Shown piece after piece: positions 9,301 through 17,929 of a stretch of DNA of 64,000 nt. The stretch's first letter is position 1, and every line of letters starts with the position of its first letter. The DNA is from Rhodovulum sp. MB263 (lineage in GTDB: Bacteria > Pseudomonadota > Alphaproteobacteria > Rhodobacterales > Rhodobacteraceae). The stretch spans positions 2,666,001 to 2,730,000 of the forward strand of contig NZ_CP020384.1 in the NCBI RefSeq assembly GCF_002073975.1, in the 5' to 3' direction. The position numbers were made by a program, and so were the translations under genes. The notes under the pieces were generated by a model. The model ran no database searches and was not told the DNA's origin. It saw only the letters and a list, made by a program, of their open reading frames with translations.

Positions 9301-12090
9301 TCAGCGCTCGGGCAGAGCCCGGCGGAAGGCCAGCCGCATCTGCTTCTCGGTCTCGATCAGCGCGAAGAAGACCGCGCCGACGCAGAGGATCAGCAGCCCG
9401 TCCCCGAGCGGCACCGGCCTTGTGCCGAAGACCGACTGCAGGACCGGCAGATAGGTCACCGCAAGCTGCGCCCCCGTCACCGTCAGCACGCAGGCCCAGA
9501 CGACGCGGGTGCCCCGCACACCGGCCCAGGTCAGCGAGGTGCCATGGATGTTGCGGATGAAGAACAGGTGGAAGATCTCGAGCACGACCAGCGTGTTCAT
9601 CGCCATGGTCTGGGCCAGCACCGGATCGTGGCCACGCTCGAGCGCATAGGCGAAGATGCCGAAGACCGCGAGCACGAAGAGCCCCGAGACCAGCAGGATA
9701 TGCCAGATCAGCCCACCGGTCAGAAGCGGCTCGGTCCGGGCGCGGGGCGGACGGCGCATGGTGCCGGGCTCGGAGGGCTCGAAGGCCAGCGCAAGGCCCA
9801 GCGTGACCGCGGTGATGAGATTGACCCAGAGGATCTGCACCGCCGTGATCGGCAGCGCCATGCCCGCGAACAGCGCCACGATGATGGTCAGGGCCTCGCC
9901 CGCATTGGTGGGCAGGGTCCAGCTGATCACCTTCTTGATGTTGTCATAGACCGTGCGCCCCTCGCGCACCGCCGCCGCGATCGAGGCGAAATTGTCGTCG
10001 GCCAGCACCAGCTCGGCCGCCTCGCGGGCAGCGGCGCTGCCCTTCCGGCCCATGGCGATGCCGGCATCGGCGCGCTTGAGCGCGGGCGCGTCATTCACCC
10101 CGTCGCCGGTCATCGCCACCGTCAGCCCGCGCGCCTGCAGCGCGCTCACCAGCCGCAGCTTATGCGCCGGAGAGGTGCGGGCGAAGATGTCGGTGCCGGT
10201 CGCGGCCGCGGCCAGCTCGGCATCGTCCATCGCCTCGACATCGGCCCCGGTCAGCACCCGGTCGGTGTTCTTCAGCCCGATCTCGGCGGCGATGGCGCGC
10301 GCGGTCGCGCCGTGATCGCCGGTGATCATCTTGACCCGGATCCCCGCCGAATGGCAGTCGGCCACGGCCGCGATGGCTTCGGGCCGGGGCGGGTCGATCA
10401 GCCCCACCAGTCCGATCAGGCTGAGCCGCCCGTCGAGATCGTCCTGCGACAGCCCCTCCTGCCCGGCGGGCATCGCGCGGCGCGCCAACGCCAGCACCCG
10501 CAGCCCGTCTGCGGCCAGCTCCTCGACCTTGCGGTGCCACTCCCCGGGCGCGAAAGGAGCGGTGCCGCCACCCGGCGCCATCCGGTCGGAGCAAAGCGCC
10601 AGCACCGCCTCGGGCGCGCCCTTGACCAGAAGTTCCGCCCCGCCCGCGGGATCGTCGACCAGCACGGCCATGTAGCGATGCGCGGCATCGAAGGGAATGG
10701 CGTCGAGGCGGGCCCGGTCGCCGACGGGCGTCCCGATCTTGCCCGCCAGCGCCAGCAGCGCGCCCTCCATCGGGTCGCCCTCGACCCGCCAGAGGCCGCC
10801 CGCCTCCTGCAGGCCACCGTTATTATGGCCGCCCTCATGCAGAACCGCGTCATTGCAAAGCGCGGCACATCTTGCCAGCGCCGCCAGCAGGCCGGGATCG
10901 GCGGCTGTCCTGCCCCCTTCCCTGCCCCCGGCCCCAGCCTCGGCCCCTGGCTCAGCCCCGGACCAGACATCGGCCGCAACATAGACAGGACGCAACTCTC
11001 CCACGGGTGCATAGCCCTCGCCCGCGACGGCCAGATCGGCCTCGCCCAGCGCCAGCCGCGCAGCCATCATCTCGTTGCGCGTCAGCGTGCCGGTCTTGTC
11101 CGAGCAGATCACCGAGACCGAGCCCAGCGTCTCGATCGCGGGCAGCCGGCGGACGATGGCATTGCGCCGCGCCATCGCCTGAACCCCCACCGCCAGCGTG
11201 ATCGTCAGCACCGCCGGAAGCCCCTCGGGGATGGCCGCGACCGACAGCCCGACCACCGCCATGAACAGCTCGCCGAAGGACATGTGGCCGACATGGAAGC
11301 CGTAGGCCAGCAGGCTGCCCGCGACCAGCAGGATGAAGACCGTGAGCCAGCGCGCGAACAGATCCATCTGCCGGACCAGCGGCGTCGTCAGCGTCTCGAC
11401 CGAGGCCAGCATGCCGCTGATCCGCCCGATCTGGGTGGCGGGACCGGTCGCCACCACGACGCCGCGCCCGGTGCCCGCCGCGGCCAGGGTGCCGCTGAAC
11501 AGCATCGGCAGCCGGTCGGCCAGCGCCGCCTCGGGCGCGACGGCGGCCACCGCCTTCTCGACCGGAACGGATTCGCCGGTCAGGATCGCCTCTTCGACGC
11601 GCAGCCCGCGCGCCTCGATCAGCCGCAGATCGGCCGGCACCCGGTCGCCGGCCTCGATCAGCACCACATCGCCCGGCACCAGATCGGCCGCATCGACCGT
11701 CACCCGGCGCCCGCCCCTGAGCACCGCCGAGCGCGGCGCCAGCATGTCGCGGATCGCGGCCATCGCCTGCTCGGCCCGGCCCTCCTGCACGAAACCGATC
11801 ACCGCATTGACCAGCACAACCGCCAGGATCACCCCGGTATCGACCCAGTGCTGCAGCGCGGCCGTCACCCCGGCGGCGGCGATCAGCACATAGATCAGCA
11901 CGTTGTGGAACTGCGCGAGGAAGCGCAGAAGCGCATTGCGCCCGGGCGGGTCGGGCAGACGGTTGGGGCCATGGGTGGCCAGCCTCCGGGCGGCCTCGTC
12001 GGGCGCAAGTCCGCCCGGCACGGCCGACAGCCCGGCCAGGGTCTCGTCGGCGCTCAGCGCATGGAAGGGACGGTCGGAACGGTCTGGCAT
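9301..12090 (-). CDS. P2-type cation-transporting ATPase
   Basis: 929-residue P-type ATPase in the inner membrane. An N-terminal cation ATPase domain (LSAVPGGLAPDEAARRLATHGPNRL), actuator motif LTGES, phosphorylation motif DKTGTLT (about residue 335), hinge TGDGVNDAPALKRADAG and a C-terminal six-helix bundle are present. The TM4 motif AAIPEGLPA fits the P2A group (calcium, manganese or related ions) rather than heavy-metal P1B pumps, and no CPC motif is seen. It follows an antiporter gene on the same strand and is near a universal stress protein, which suggests ion homeostasis under stress. Transported ion not determined. Confidence 0.92.
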   Translation of the reverse strand: MPDRSDRPFHALSADETLAGLSAVPGGLAPDEAARRLATHGPNRLPDPPGRNALLRFLAQFHNVLIYVLIAAAGVTAALQHWVDTGVILAVVLVNAVIGFVQEGRAEQAMAAIRDMLAPRSAVLRGGRRVTVDAADLVPGDVVLIEAGDRVPADLRLIEARGLRVEEAILTGESVPVEKAVAAVAPEAALADRLPMLFSGTLAAAGTGRGVVVATGPATQIGRISGMLASVETLTTPLVRQMDLFARWLTVFILLVAGSLLAYGFHVGHMSFGELFMAVVGLSVAAIPEGLPAVLTITLAVGVQAMARRNAIVRRLPAIETLGSVSVICSDKTGTLTRNEMMAARLALGEADLAVAGEGYAPVGELRPVYVAADVWSGAEPGAEAGAGGREGGRTAADPGLLAALARCAALCNDAVLHEGGHNNGGLQEAGGLWRVEGDPMEGALLALAGKIGTPVGDRARLDAIPFDAAHRYMAVLVDDPAGGAELLVKGAPEAVLALCSDRMAPGGGTAPFAPGEWHRKVEELAADGLRVLALARRAMPAGQEGLSQDDLDGRLSLIGLVGLIDPPRPEAIAAVADCHSAGIRVKMITGDHGATARAIAAEIGLKNTDRVLTGADVEAMDDAELAAAATGTDIFARTSPAHKLRLVSALQARGLTVAMTGDGVNDAPALKRADAGIAMGRKGSAAAREAAELVLADDNFASIAAAVREGRTVYDNIKKVISWTLPTNAGEALTIIVALFAGMALPITAVQILWVNLITAVTLGLALAFEPSEPGTMRRPPRARTEPLLTGGLIWHILLVSGLFVLAVFGIFAYALERGHDPVLAQTMAMNTLVVLEIFHLFFIRNIHGTSLTWAGVRGTRVVWACVLTVTGAQLAVTYLPVLQSVFGTRPVPLGDGLLILCVGAVFFALIETEKQMRLAFRRALPER

Positions 12091-12146
12091 GGGGGTCTCC
12101 CTTGTCGAGCCGGTCTGGCAGCCGCCTTCTGCGGCCGCGATACGGT

Positions 12147-12170
12147 CGGCCGCCCCCGGAAGGGCGGCCG
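12147..12170. terminator. Perfect 9-bp hairpin between antiporter and ATPase genes
   Basis: CGGCCGCCC and GGGCGGCCG flank the 6-base loop CCGGAA, 5 bases past the antiporter stop on the minus strand. No U-tract follows, so it may be a pause, an mRNA stabiliser or an inefficient terminator within an operon. Confidence 0.45.
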
Positions 12171-12174
12171 CGGG

Positions 12175-13899
12175 TCATGCGGGCTGCGGCGCCTCGCTGT
12201 CGATCCCCGGGATCGCGGTGCGCTCTGTCTCGGGCGCACCCGACAGCAGCTCGACGGCGCGGTCGGCCGCGTCCTGGAACGGCTCGAGCACCAGATCGGC
12301 GCCCGCCCCCATCAGATCGCGGGTATCGGCCGCGCTATGCGAGGCCACCGCGATGCGGCCCCGGAAGCCCGCGCCGCGCGCAAGCTGGATCAGGGTGCGG
12401 CGGGTGTCTTCCTCGGTCAGCCCCTTGGGCAGGATCGGCACGCTCGACACCACCCAGGCGGCCTCGGCCAGCGGCAGTTCGGCCACGAATTCCGGGTCGC
12501 TGGCATCGCCATAGCAGGCCTCGATGCCAAGTTCGCGGGCCCGGCGCACCGCCTGCGGGTTGAAGTCGATGCCCAGGACGTCGATGCCGCGCTTCTGCAG
12601 TCTCAGCCCGATGGCGGTGCCGAACCGGCCAAGCCCGAAGATCAGGACTCCGGCCCGCCGCCTGCAGCTTGTGGCCTCGGTCTCCGGTTCGCGCGGGGTG
12701 CCGCGGCGCTCGAAGAGGCCCAGAACCGGTTCGCAGAGATCGTAAAGCCGGTGCGAATAGGTGATCATGTAGGTCGAGGCCGCGATGGTCACGAGCCCGA
12801 CCATGGTGACAAGCCCCAGCGCGTCGGGCGCGACATGGCCGAGCGAGACCCCCATGGCGACGAAGATCAGGGAGAACTCGCTGATCTGGGCCACGGTCAG
12901 CCCGGCCAGGAAGCCGGTGCGCTTGCGATAGCCCATCGCCCCCATGATCGCGAGCACGATCAGCGGGTTGCCGATCAGCACGAACAGCGAGAACAGGATC
13001 GCCCCGGGCACATGCGCCCCCAGCAGCGACAGATCGAGCGCGGCCCCCAGCGCGATGAAGAAGAACAGCAGCAGGAAGTCGCGCAGCGGCGCCAGCCGGG
13101 CGGCGATGGTCTCGCGATAGGGGGTCGAGGCCAGCGACACCCCCGCCAGCAGCCCGCCGACCTCCTTGCCGAGCCCGACGAAATCGGCGACCGCGGCGAA
13201 GATCGCGGCCAGGGCGATGGCAAAGATCACCAGCAGCTCGGGCGCGCGGGCCAGCCGCTCGGAGAGCGGATCGGCGACATAGCGCACGAAGAGAACCACG
13301 GCGCCCACCATCGCCAGACCGAAGCCCAGAACCGACAGCACGTTGCCGCCGCCATGCCCGCCGCCCTCGGCCGACCCGATCCCGATGGCCGACAGCACGA
13401 TCATCGCCAGCACCACCACCAGATCCTGCACGATCAGGAAGCCAAGCGCGATCTGGCCATGCAGCGCGTCGATCTCGCGCTTGTCCGAGAGCAGCTTGAC
13501 GATGATGATGGTCGAGGAGAAGGTCAGCGCCACGGCGACGTAAAGGCTGGTGACATGGCCAAGCCCCAGCCCCAGCCCGATCAGGTAGCCGAAGACCGAG
13601 GTGAAGGCCACCTGCCCCAGCCCGGTCAGAAGCGACACCGCCCCGAGCGAGCGGATCAGCTTGACGTCAAGCTTGATGCCCACGAGGAACAGCAGCACCG
13701 CGATCCCGAGCTGCGACAGAAGGTCGATCTGGTCCGACGAACGCACGATGTCGAGCGCCGAGGGCCCCGCGACCAGCCCGACGGCGATGAAGCTCACGAT
13801 CAGCGGCTGGCGCAGCAGCAGCCCCGCGAACCCGATGGCCGCCGCCAGCACCAGAAGCGTCGCGATCTCGCCGAACTGCGAATGCAGCAACGTCTCCAT
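12175..13899 (-). CDS. CPA2 cation:proton antiporter with TrkA-N domain
   Basis: 574-residue monovalent cation:proton antiporter of the CPA2 (KefB/KefC-like) family. About twelve hydrophobic segments span residues 5-390, including GIAVLLFLVGIKLDVKLIRSLG and TFSSTIIIVKLLSDK. A TrkA-N/RCK domain follows from about residue 415 with the nucleotide motif IFGLGRFGTAIG and an acidic IDFN at the end of beta-2, indicating NAD(H)-type gating. ATG at 13899 follows GGAGGG. It is transcribed toward the P-type ATPase and away from the universal stress gene, so the set is probably involved in potassium or pH homeostasis. Confidence 0.9.
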   Translation of the reverse strand: METLLHSQFGEIATLLVLAAAIGFAGLLLRQPLIVSFIAVGLVAGPSALDIVRSSDQIDLLSQLGIAVLLFLVGIKLDVKLIRSLGAVSLLTGLGQVAFTSVFGYLIGLGLGLGHVTSLYVAVALTFSSTIIIVKLLSDKREIDALHGQIALGFLIVQDLVVVLAMIVLSAIGIGSAEGGGHGGGNVLSVLGFGLAMVGAVVLFVRYVADPLSERLARAPELLVIFAIALAAIFAAVADFVGLGKEVGGLLAGVSLASTPYRETIAARLAPLRDFLLLFFFIALGAALDLSLLGAHVPGAILFSLFVLIGNPLIVLAIMGAMGYRKRTGFLAGLTVAQISEFSLIFVAMGVSLGHVAPDALGLVTMVGLVTIAASTYMITYSHRLYDLCEPVLGLFERRGTPREPETEATSCRRRAGVLIFGLGRFGTAIGLRLQKRGIDVLGIDFNPQAVRRARELGIEACYGDASDPEFVAELPLAEAAWVVSSVPILPKGLTEEDTRRTLIQLARGAGFRGRIAVASHSAADTRDLMGAGADLVLEPFQDAADRAVELLSGAPETERTAIPGIDSEAPQPA

Positions 13900-14139
13900 C
13901 ACGATACCCTCCGTTCCGGAAGGGCCCGATCCGGGCCCGTGGCGATGAAGGCGACAGGAATGGTCGTGTCGGGATGCGGGGTCCGGTGCGGCAAGAGGGT
14001 CATCGTCGGGGGCACGCCTTTCAAAATGATCTGGGCTCACATAAGTACTTCTGCGGAAAGATGAACGCCCCCGATCAGATTTGACGCAGCGCCATCGGCA
14101 GCAGGCGGCGGGGGGCTGCCCGAAGGGAGGGAGGCAGGC

Positions 14140-15000
14140 ATGAAAACCATACTGGTGGGCACCGATTTCTCGGAACGGTCCGATCGCGCGCTGCGCCGCG
14201 CCACGCTGCTGGCCCGCCAGACCGGCGCCGCGCTGCGGCTGGTGCATGTGGTCGATGACGATCAGCCTGTCAGGATCGTCGAGGCCGAGCGCGAGGCCGC
14301 GGCCGGGCTTCTGCAACAGCAGGCGGCGACGCTGCGCGAGCATGACGGGCTCGACTGCGCGGCGCATGTGGTGCTGGCCGATCCCTTTGCCGGGCTGATC
14401 GAGGCCGTGCGCCAGCTTGGGGCCGACCTGCTGGTGATCGGGCCGCACCGGCGCCAGATCCTGCGCGATGTCTTCGTCGGCACCACGGCCGAGCGCACGA
14501 TCCGCGCCGCCGCCTGCCCGGTGCTGATGGCCAATGCGCCGCCGGTCGGCCCCTATCGCCATGCGCTGCTGGCGACCGACCTGTCGGAAGGCTCGCAGGG
14601 CGCGTTCCGGCGCCTGGACGGGCTGGGCTTCGGCCATCGGCTGCGCAGTTCGGTGCTGCATGTCTTCGACGCGACCGAAGCGGCGATGATGCGGATCCAC
14701 GCCACCCGCGAGGACGACCGGGAGGCGCATCTGCGCGAGGCCGGGGCCGAGGCGGCCCGCGCCCTGACCGAGTTCCTGCGCGAGCTGCCGCAGGGTCCGA
14801 TGATCGAACTGGTGCGCCACCGGAGCGGCAGCGCGGCCTCCGAGATCCTCGCCGCCGCGACCGAGGCCGAGGCCGATCTGATCGTTGTCGGCACCCAGAG
14901 CCGCGGCGCGTTCGAAACCATGGTTCTGGGCAGCGTCGCCCGTCAGGTGCTGCGCAGCGCCACGGCCGACGTGCTGGCGGTCCCGCCCGCCCCGGCCTGA
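14140..15000 (+). CDS. Universal stress protein, tandem UspA domains
   Basis: 286-residue cytoplasmic protein with two UspA domains (about 1-138 and 142-284). The first begins MKTILVGTDFSERSDRALRRA and ends with DVFVGTTAERTIRAAACPVLMA. The second ends with IVVGTQSRGAFETMVLGSVARQVLRSATADVLAVP, which carries the G-2x-G-9x-G(S/T)-type ATP-binding pattern. RBS GGGAGGGAGG precedes the ATG. It is divergent from the CPA2 antiporter across 240 bases, so the two may share control. Stress or energy-limitation regulation is usual for the family; no FNR-type box was found here. Confidence 0.9.
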   Translation: MKTILVGTDFSERSDRALRRATLLARQTGAALRLVHVVDDDQPVRIVEAEREAAAGLLQQQAATLREHDGLDCAAHVVLADPFAGLIEAVRQLGADLLVIGPHRRQILRDVFVGTTAERTIRAAACPVLMANAPPVGPYRHALLATDLSEGSQGAFRRLDGLGFGHRLRSSVLHVFDATEAAMMRIHATREDDREAHLREAGAEAARALTEFLRELPQGPMIELVRHRSGSAASEILAAATEAEADLIVVGTQSRGAFETMVLGSVARQVLRSATADVLAVPPAPA

Positions 15001-15040
15001 CGCGCCCCACCTTCGGTGTCGCAGCCTGCGGTCGGCGCCT

Positions 15041-15466
15041 TCAGTCGCCGCCGTCTTTTACCCCGTCGTCTTTTGCCAGATCGTCCTTTGCCGCGCCATC
15101 CTCGCGGCGAAGCCGGTGGATCTCGTCCGCGCCGGTCGGCTGCGGCGGGCGCGGGCGCCGGACCGGCGGGTCGGTCTGCGGCCGGCCCGACCAGGGCTGC
15201 GGATATTCCAGCCAGCGCTGGATGAAGTTCCAGGATTGCAGATAGCCGTCATGCGGCAGCGTGCAGGCCGAGCAGTCCTTCCGGGTCAGCCCGTTGGCAT
15301 CGGTATAGGTCTGATAGGGTCCGGGGCATTCATAGGCGATCAGCGGACAGTAGCAGAACAGGCAGTTGAACTCGCGTGCCACGCCCTTGTGGCAGGGCAG
15401 GAACGGACAGGCGCTGTTGGTGAAGCCCTTGAAGGCCTCGTTATCGGTCAGGTCCTTGGGTTGCAT
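15041..15466 (-). CDS. Cysteine-rich small domain protein under B12 riboswitch
   Basis: 141-residue soluble protein. Residues 1-90 form a cysteine-rich small domain: NSACPFLPCHKG, FNCLFCYCPLIAYECPG and KDCSACTLPHDGYLQSW, with nine cysteines likely binding metal or an Fe-S cluster. The rest is a low-complexity, charged, proline-rich tail. Such domains occur with cobalamin biosynthesis genes. ATG at 15466 follows AAGGAG. A cobalamin riboswitch lies about 150 bases upstream on the same strand, which directly supports a B12- or cobalt-related role. No other cob gene is adjacent. Molecular function is unknown. Confidence 0.88.
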   Translation of the reverse strand: MQPKDLTDNEAFKGFTNSACPFLPCHKGVAREFNCLFCYCPLIAYECPGPYQTYTDANGLTRKDCSACTLPHDGYLQSWNFIQRWLEYPQPWSGRPQTDPPVRRPRPPQPTGADEIHRLRREDGAAKDDLAKDDGVKDGGD

Positions 15467-15619
15467 GGCGCAACTCCTTCCGGTCGGCGGCCGCGGACGG
15501 ACCCGCCCCGGGCCGGTCAGCGGCGGGATGAAGGCCGCACCCGCCCGCGAAGCGAAGGCAGATCGCGGCCGCTTGCCCCGGCAATGGCGCCCGGCCCGGA
15601 CGACCGGACACGCCACCCG

Positions 15620-15803
15620 TGGGGCGGTTCGGCGCGCTGGCAGGTCTCCTGGCTGGCGGGTCTCGGCCGGTCCGCCCGCCTTCCCGGCCCGGGCGATGCC
15701 GGTTCCGGTGGCGGTTCGGGGCGGTGGCTCGCCGCTGACAGTTGCGGGGGCAGCGCCGGATTTGCACCGGCTTCCCTTTTCACTCCCTCGCGGGAGCACC
15801 AGA
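15620..15803 (-). promoter_or_regulatory. Cobalamin riboswitch (AdoCbl aptamer)
   Basis: Read on the minus strand, the segment starts with CTGGTGCTCCCGCGAGGGAG (15783-15802), continues with GGGAAGCCGGTGCAAATCC and GGCGCTGCCCCCGCAACTGT, and closes with the B12 box AGCCAGGAGACCTGCCAGC (15636-15654). These are the conserved blocks of the AdoCbl aptamer in order. The leader continues about 150 bases to the cysteine-rich protein gene and would contain the expression platform. B12 is expected to repress the gene. Confidence 0.93.
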
Positions 15804-15916
15804 ACGCCCCCCATCAATGGGGTCCCGGCCGGCCGCTGTCAATCCGCGGGGCTCTTGCGAGCGGCCCCGGCAAGGCGCTACCTTGCGCCCATGACCTTCT
15901 TTCCGACAGAAACCAG

Positions 15917-16960
15917 ATGACGGCGCGGGCGGGCTTCACGCTCGGCTCGGAAACCGTTCCGCCCGGCAGCCGCCGCACCGTGGATCTGCCGGTCTCGGTG
16001 CTGTCCGACCACACCCCGGTCACGCTCTCGGCACATGTCGTTCATGGCCGCCGCCCGGGCCCCGCGATGTTCGTGACCGCAGGCGTGCATGGCGACGAGG
16101 TGATCGGGGTCGAGATCGTGCGCCGGCTTCTGAGCCTGCCCGCGCTCGGCGCGCTGCGCGGCACGCTGATCGCGATCCCAATCGTCAACGCCTTCGGCTT
16201 TCTCAACCTGTCGCGCTACCTGCCCGACCGGCGCGACCTGAACCGCTGCTTTCCCGGCTCGTCGGGCGGCTCGATGGCCGCGCGGCTGGCGCATCTTCTG
16301 GTCGAGGAGGTGGTCGGGCGCTGCCAGATCGGCATCGACCTGCATTCAGCGGCAGTGCATCGCACCAACCTGCCCCAGATCCGCGTGGTTCCGGACGCGC
16401 CCGAGCTGGCCCGGCTGGCCCGGGTCTTCGCGGCCCCGGTGGTGCTGAGCTCCGGGGCACGGCCGGGCTCGCTGCGCGAGACCGCAGCGCGGATGGGGGT
16501 CCAGATGCTGCTATACGAGGGCGGCGAGGGACTGCGCTTCGACGAGGTCGCGGTCCGGGCCGGGCTTTCGGGCGTGCTGCGGGTGATGTTCGACCGCGGC
16601 ATGATCCCCGCCAAGGGTGTGCCGAAGGCGCGGCGCGCGCCGCTCGACTGCCGGGTGTCGCACTGGCTGCGCGCGCCACAGGGCGGGCTTTTGCGTACCT
16701 ACCGCTCGGAAGGCGACGTGGTCGCGGCGGGCGATCTGCTGGCGGTGGTCTCGGACCCGTTCGGCGAGATCGAGGCCGAGATCCGCGCCACCGAGCCGGG
16801 CATCATCGTCGGCCGCGCCATCCTGCCGGTGGTGAACGAGGGCAATGCGGTCTTTCATCTGGCCGCGATCGCCCCCGCCGACCGCGCCGAGGACCGGATC
16901 GACGCCTGGGCCAGCGAGGTCGCGGCCGGGCAGCTTTTCGACGAGGACGAGATCCTCTAG
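15917..16960 (+). CDS. Succinylglutamate desuccinylase/aspartoacylase family protein
   Basis: 347-residue M14-type zinc amidohydrolase-like protein. The zinc motif HGDEVIG (GVHGDEVIGVEIVRRLL) and second ligand region GIDLHSAA are present, as are the arginine-rich substrate loop RDLNRCFPG and a likely catalytic Glu in LLYEGGEG. The last 90 residues (LRTYRSEGDVVAAGDLLAVV) form the swivelling, lipoyl-like C-terminal domain seen in this family. ATG at 15917 is chosen by homology since the frame stays open far upstream. It is divergent from the B12 riboswitch. Substrate unknown; it likely cleaves an N-acyl amino acid or related amide. Confidence 0.87.
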   Translation: MTARAGFTLGSETVPPGSRRTVDLPVSVLSDHTPVTLSAHVVHGRRPGPAMFVTAGVHGDEVIGVEIVRRLLSLPALGALRGTLIAIPIVNAFGFLNLSRYLPDRRDLNRCFPGSSGGSMAARLAHLLVEEVVGRCQIGIDLHSAAVHRTNLPQIRVVPDAPELARLARVFAAPVVLSSGARPGSLRETAARMGVQMLLYEGGEGLRFDEVAVRAGLSGVLRVMFDRGMIPAKGVPKARRAPLDCRVSHWLRAPQGGLLRTYRSEGDVVAAGDLLAVVSDPFGEIEAEIRATEPGIIVGRAILPVVNEGNAVFHLAAIAPADRAEDRIDAWASEVAAGQLFDEDEIL

Positions 16961-16961
16961 G

Positions 16962-17120
16962 TGTTTGATCCCACGGTTTGATGGTGTGATCCTTTCTCAA
17001 GCTTGGAAGGAAGCCGTATGGGACAAGTTCGTCATGGCAGCGCCACGACCACGCACGCCGTCAGAGTCACCCCGGAGCAGGCCGAGCTCTGTTCCAGAAC
17101 CGAGACCGAAGACGATCCCG
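16962..17120 (+). mobile_element. Decayed 5' end of an IS481-family element
   Basis: Starts TGTTTGATCCCACGGTTTGA, the terminal-repeat type end, then encodes MGQVRHGSATTTHAVR from 17018, the conserved N-terminus of IS481-family transposases. The frame is lost soon after. A related fragment sits at 42847, sharing the end, the leader, the HG-ATT start and a GACCG-ACGATCCC-GG stretch near 17105. It is followed directly by a decayed IS5 transposase, suggesting insertion of one element beside or into the other. Confidence 0.75.
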
Positions 17121-17124
17121 GGCA

Positions 17125-17860
17125 GACGCGCCTTGGCGGAGGTGCAATGGGCGCAGATCCAGGGCCAGCTTCCGGCGCGGGAAGGCCTTCCCGGCCACCC
17201 CGCATCGACAACCGGTCGTTCGAGGATGCCGTATCGTGGCTGGCGCGCAGAGCAGCTCTCTGACGGGGTCGTCCGGCGGAGTTCGGCAAGGGAAGAGCGG
17301 ACCAGGCACGGTTCCGAAGACAGGCGATCTCCGGGGTCAGCGACGGTCTTTTCAGCCGTTTATCCGAGGATCCCAACGCCGGACATGATCTGATCGACAG
17401 CACGATCTGCAAGGTCTAGGGCGATGGACCCGGCCAGAAGGGCAGCTCAGCCTCTAGGCATCGGTCGCCCGCGCGGCGGTCGACGACGAAAATTCAGGCC
17501 AATGCCGATGCCGTCGCAAGGCCGGGGCGCCTTGCTTCAGCGACCGGAGACTACGTGGGATCATCCGCAGACTGCGGCGCTGATCATGGGCTTGCAAGGG
17601 GCAGCCACGCGATCGCGGGTGCCGCCCATGACACCGGACATCTGCGCAAGCTGATCGCGCGCGATCCCGGCACCAAGGCCCGGAGACCGGCCAATCCCCC
17701 ACGCGCAGCCACGCCAAGGTGCGATCCCCGCCTTCATGCAAAGCGGCACGGGCTCGGGAATTTCTTCCAGAGGGCCGCACAGGTCCGGCAGGAAATATGC
17801 GCTGCGAGAAAGCCCGCGCAGGGGGCATGGGCTGCCTTCATCCCGTCTCCGCCCTAGACG
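17125..17860 (+). pseudogene. Degenerate IS5-family transposase
   Basis: Pieces of an IS5-family (DDE) transposase occur in family order but in different frames. EVQWAQIQGQLPAREGLPG (from about 17140) matches the usual DxQWxRIxxLLPG start. IDNRSFEDAVSWLARRAA follows in another frame. GVSDGLFSRLSEDPN and LIDSTICKV then a TAG near 17417 contain the first DDE aspartate. STTKIQANADAV is in frame after the stop. HLRKLIARDPGTKARRPANP and GNFFQRAAQVRQEICAARKP (about 17635-17820) match the C-terminal region with the F-RLK-RRIATR motif. Several frameshifts and a stop make it non-functional. Confidence 0.8.
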
Positions 17861-17929
17861 GGCTCAGGTGACTGCAGGCAGGACCTCCCCCGCCAAGACT
17901 GCCGGACATGGCTAGGGGGAGGCCGCCCC

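Noticed and set aside
9037-14064. 1675-codon open frame on the plus strand
   Set aside because: It lies opposite the cation ATPase and antiporter. The His/Arg/Gln/Gly-rich translation is a typical antisense shadow in high-GC DNA.
13900-14139. FNR-type box in the spacer between antiporter and universal stress genes
   Set aside because: Half sites such as TTTGAC and TCAAAA are present but no TTGA-N6-TCAA arrangement.
16962-17929. Genomic island or prophage
   Set aside because: Only decayed IS fragments are seen. There is no integrase, phage gene, tRNA or attachment repeat.
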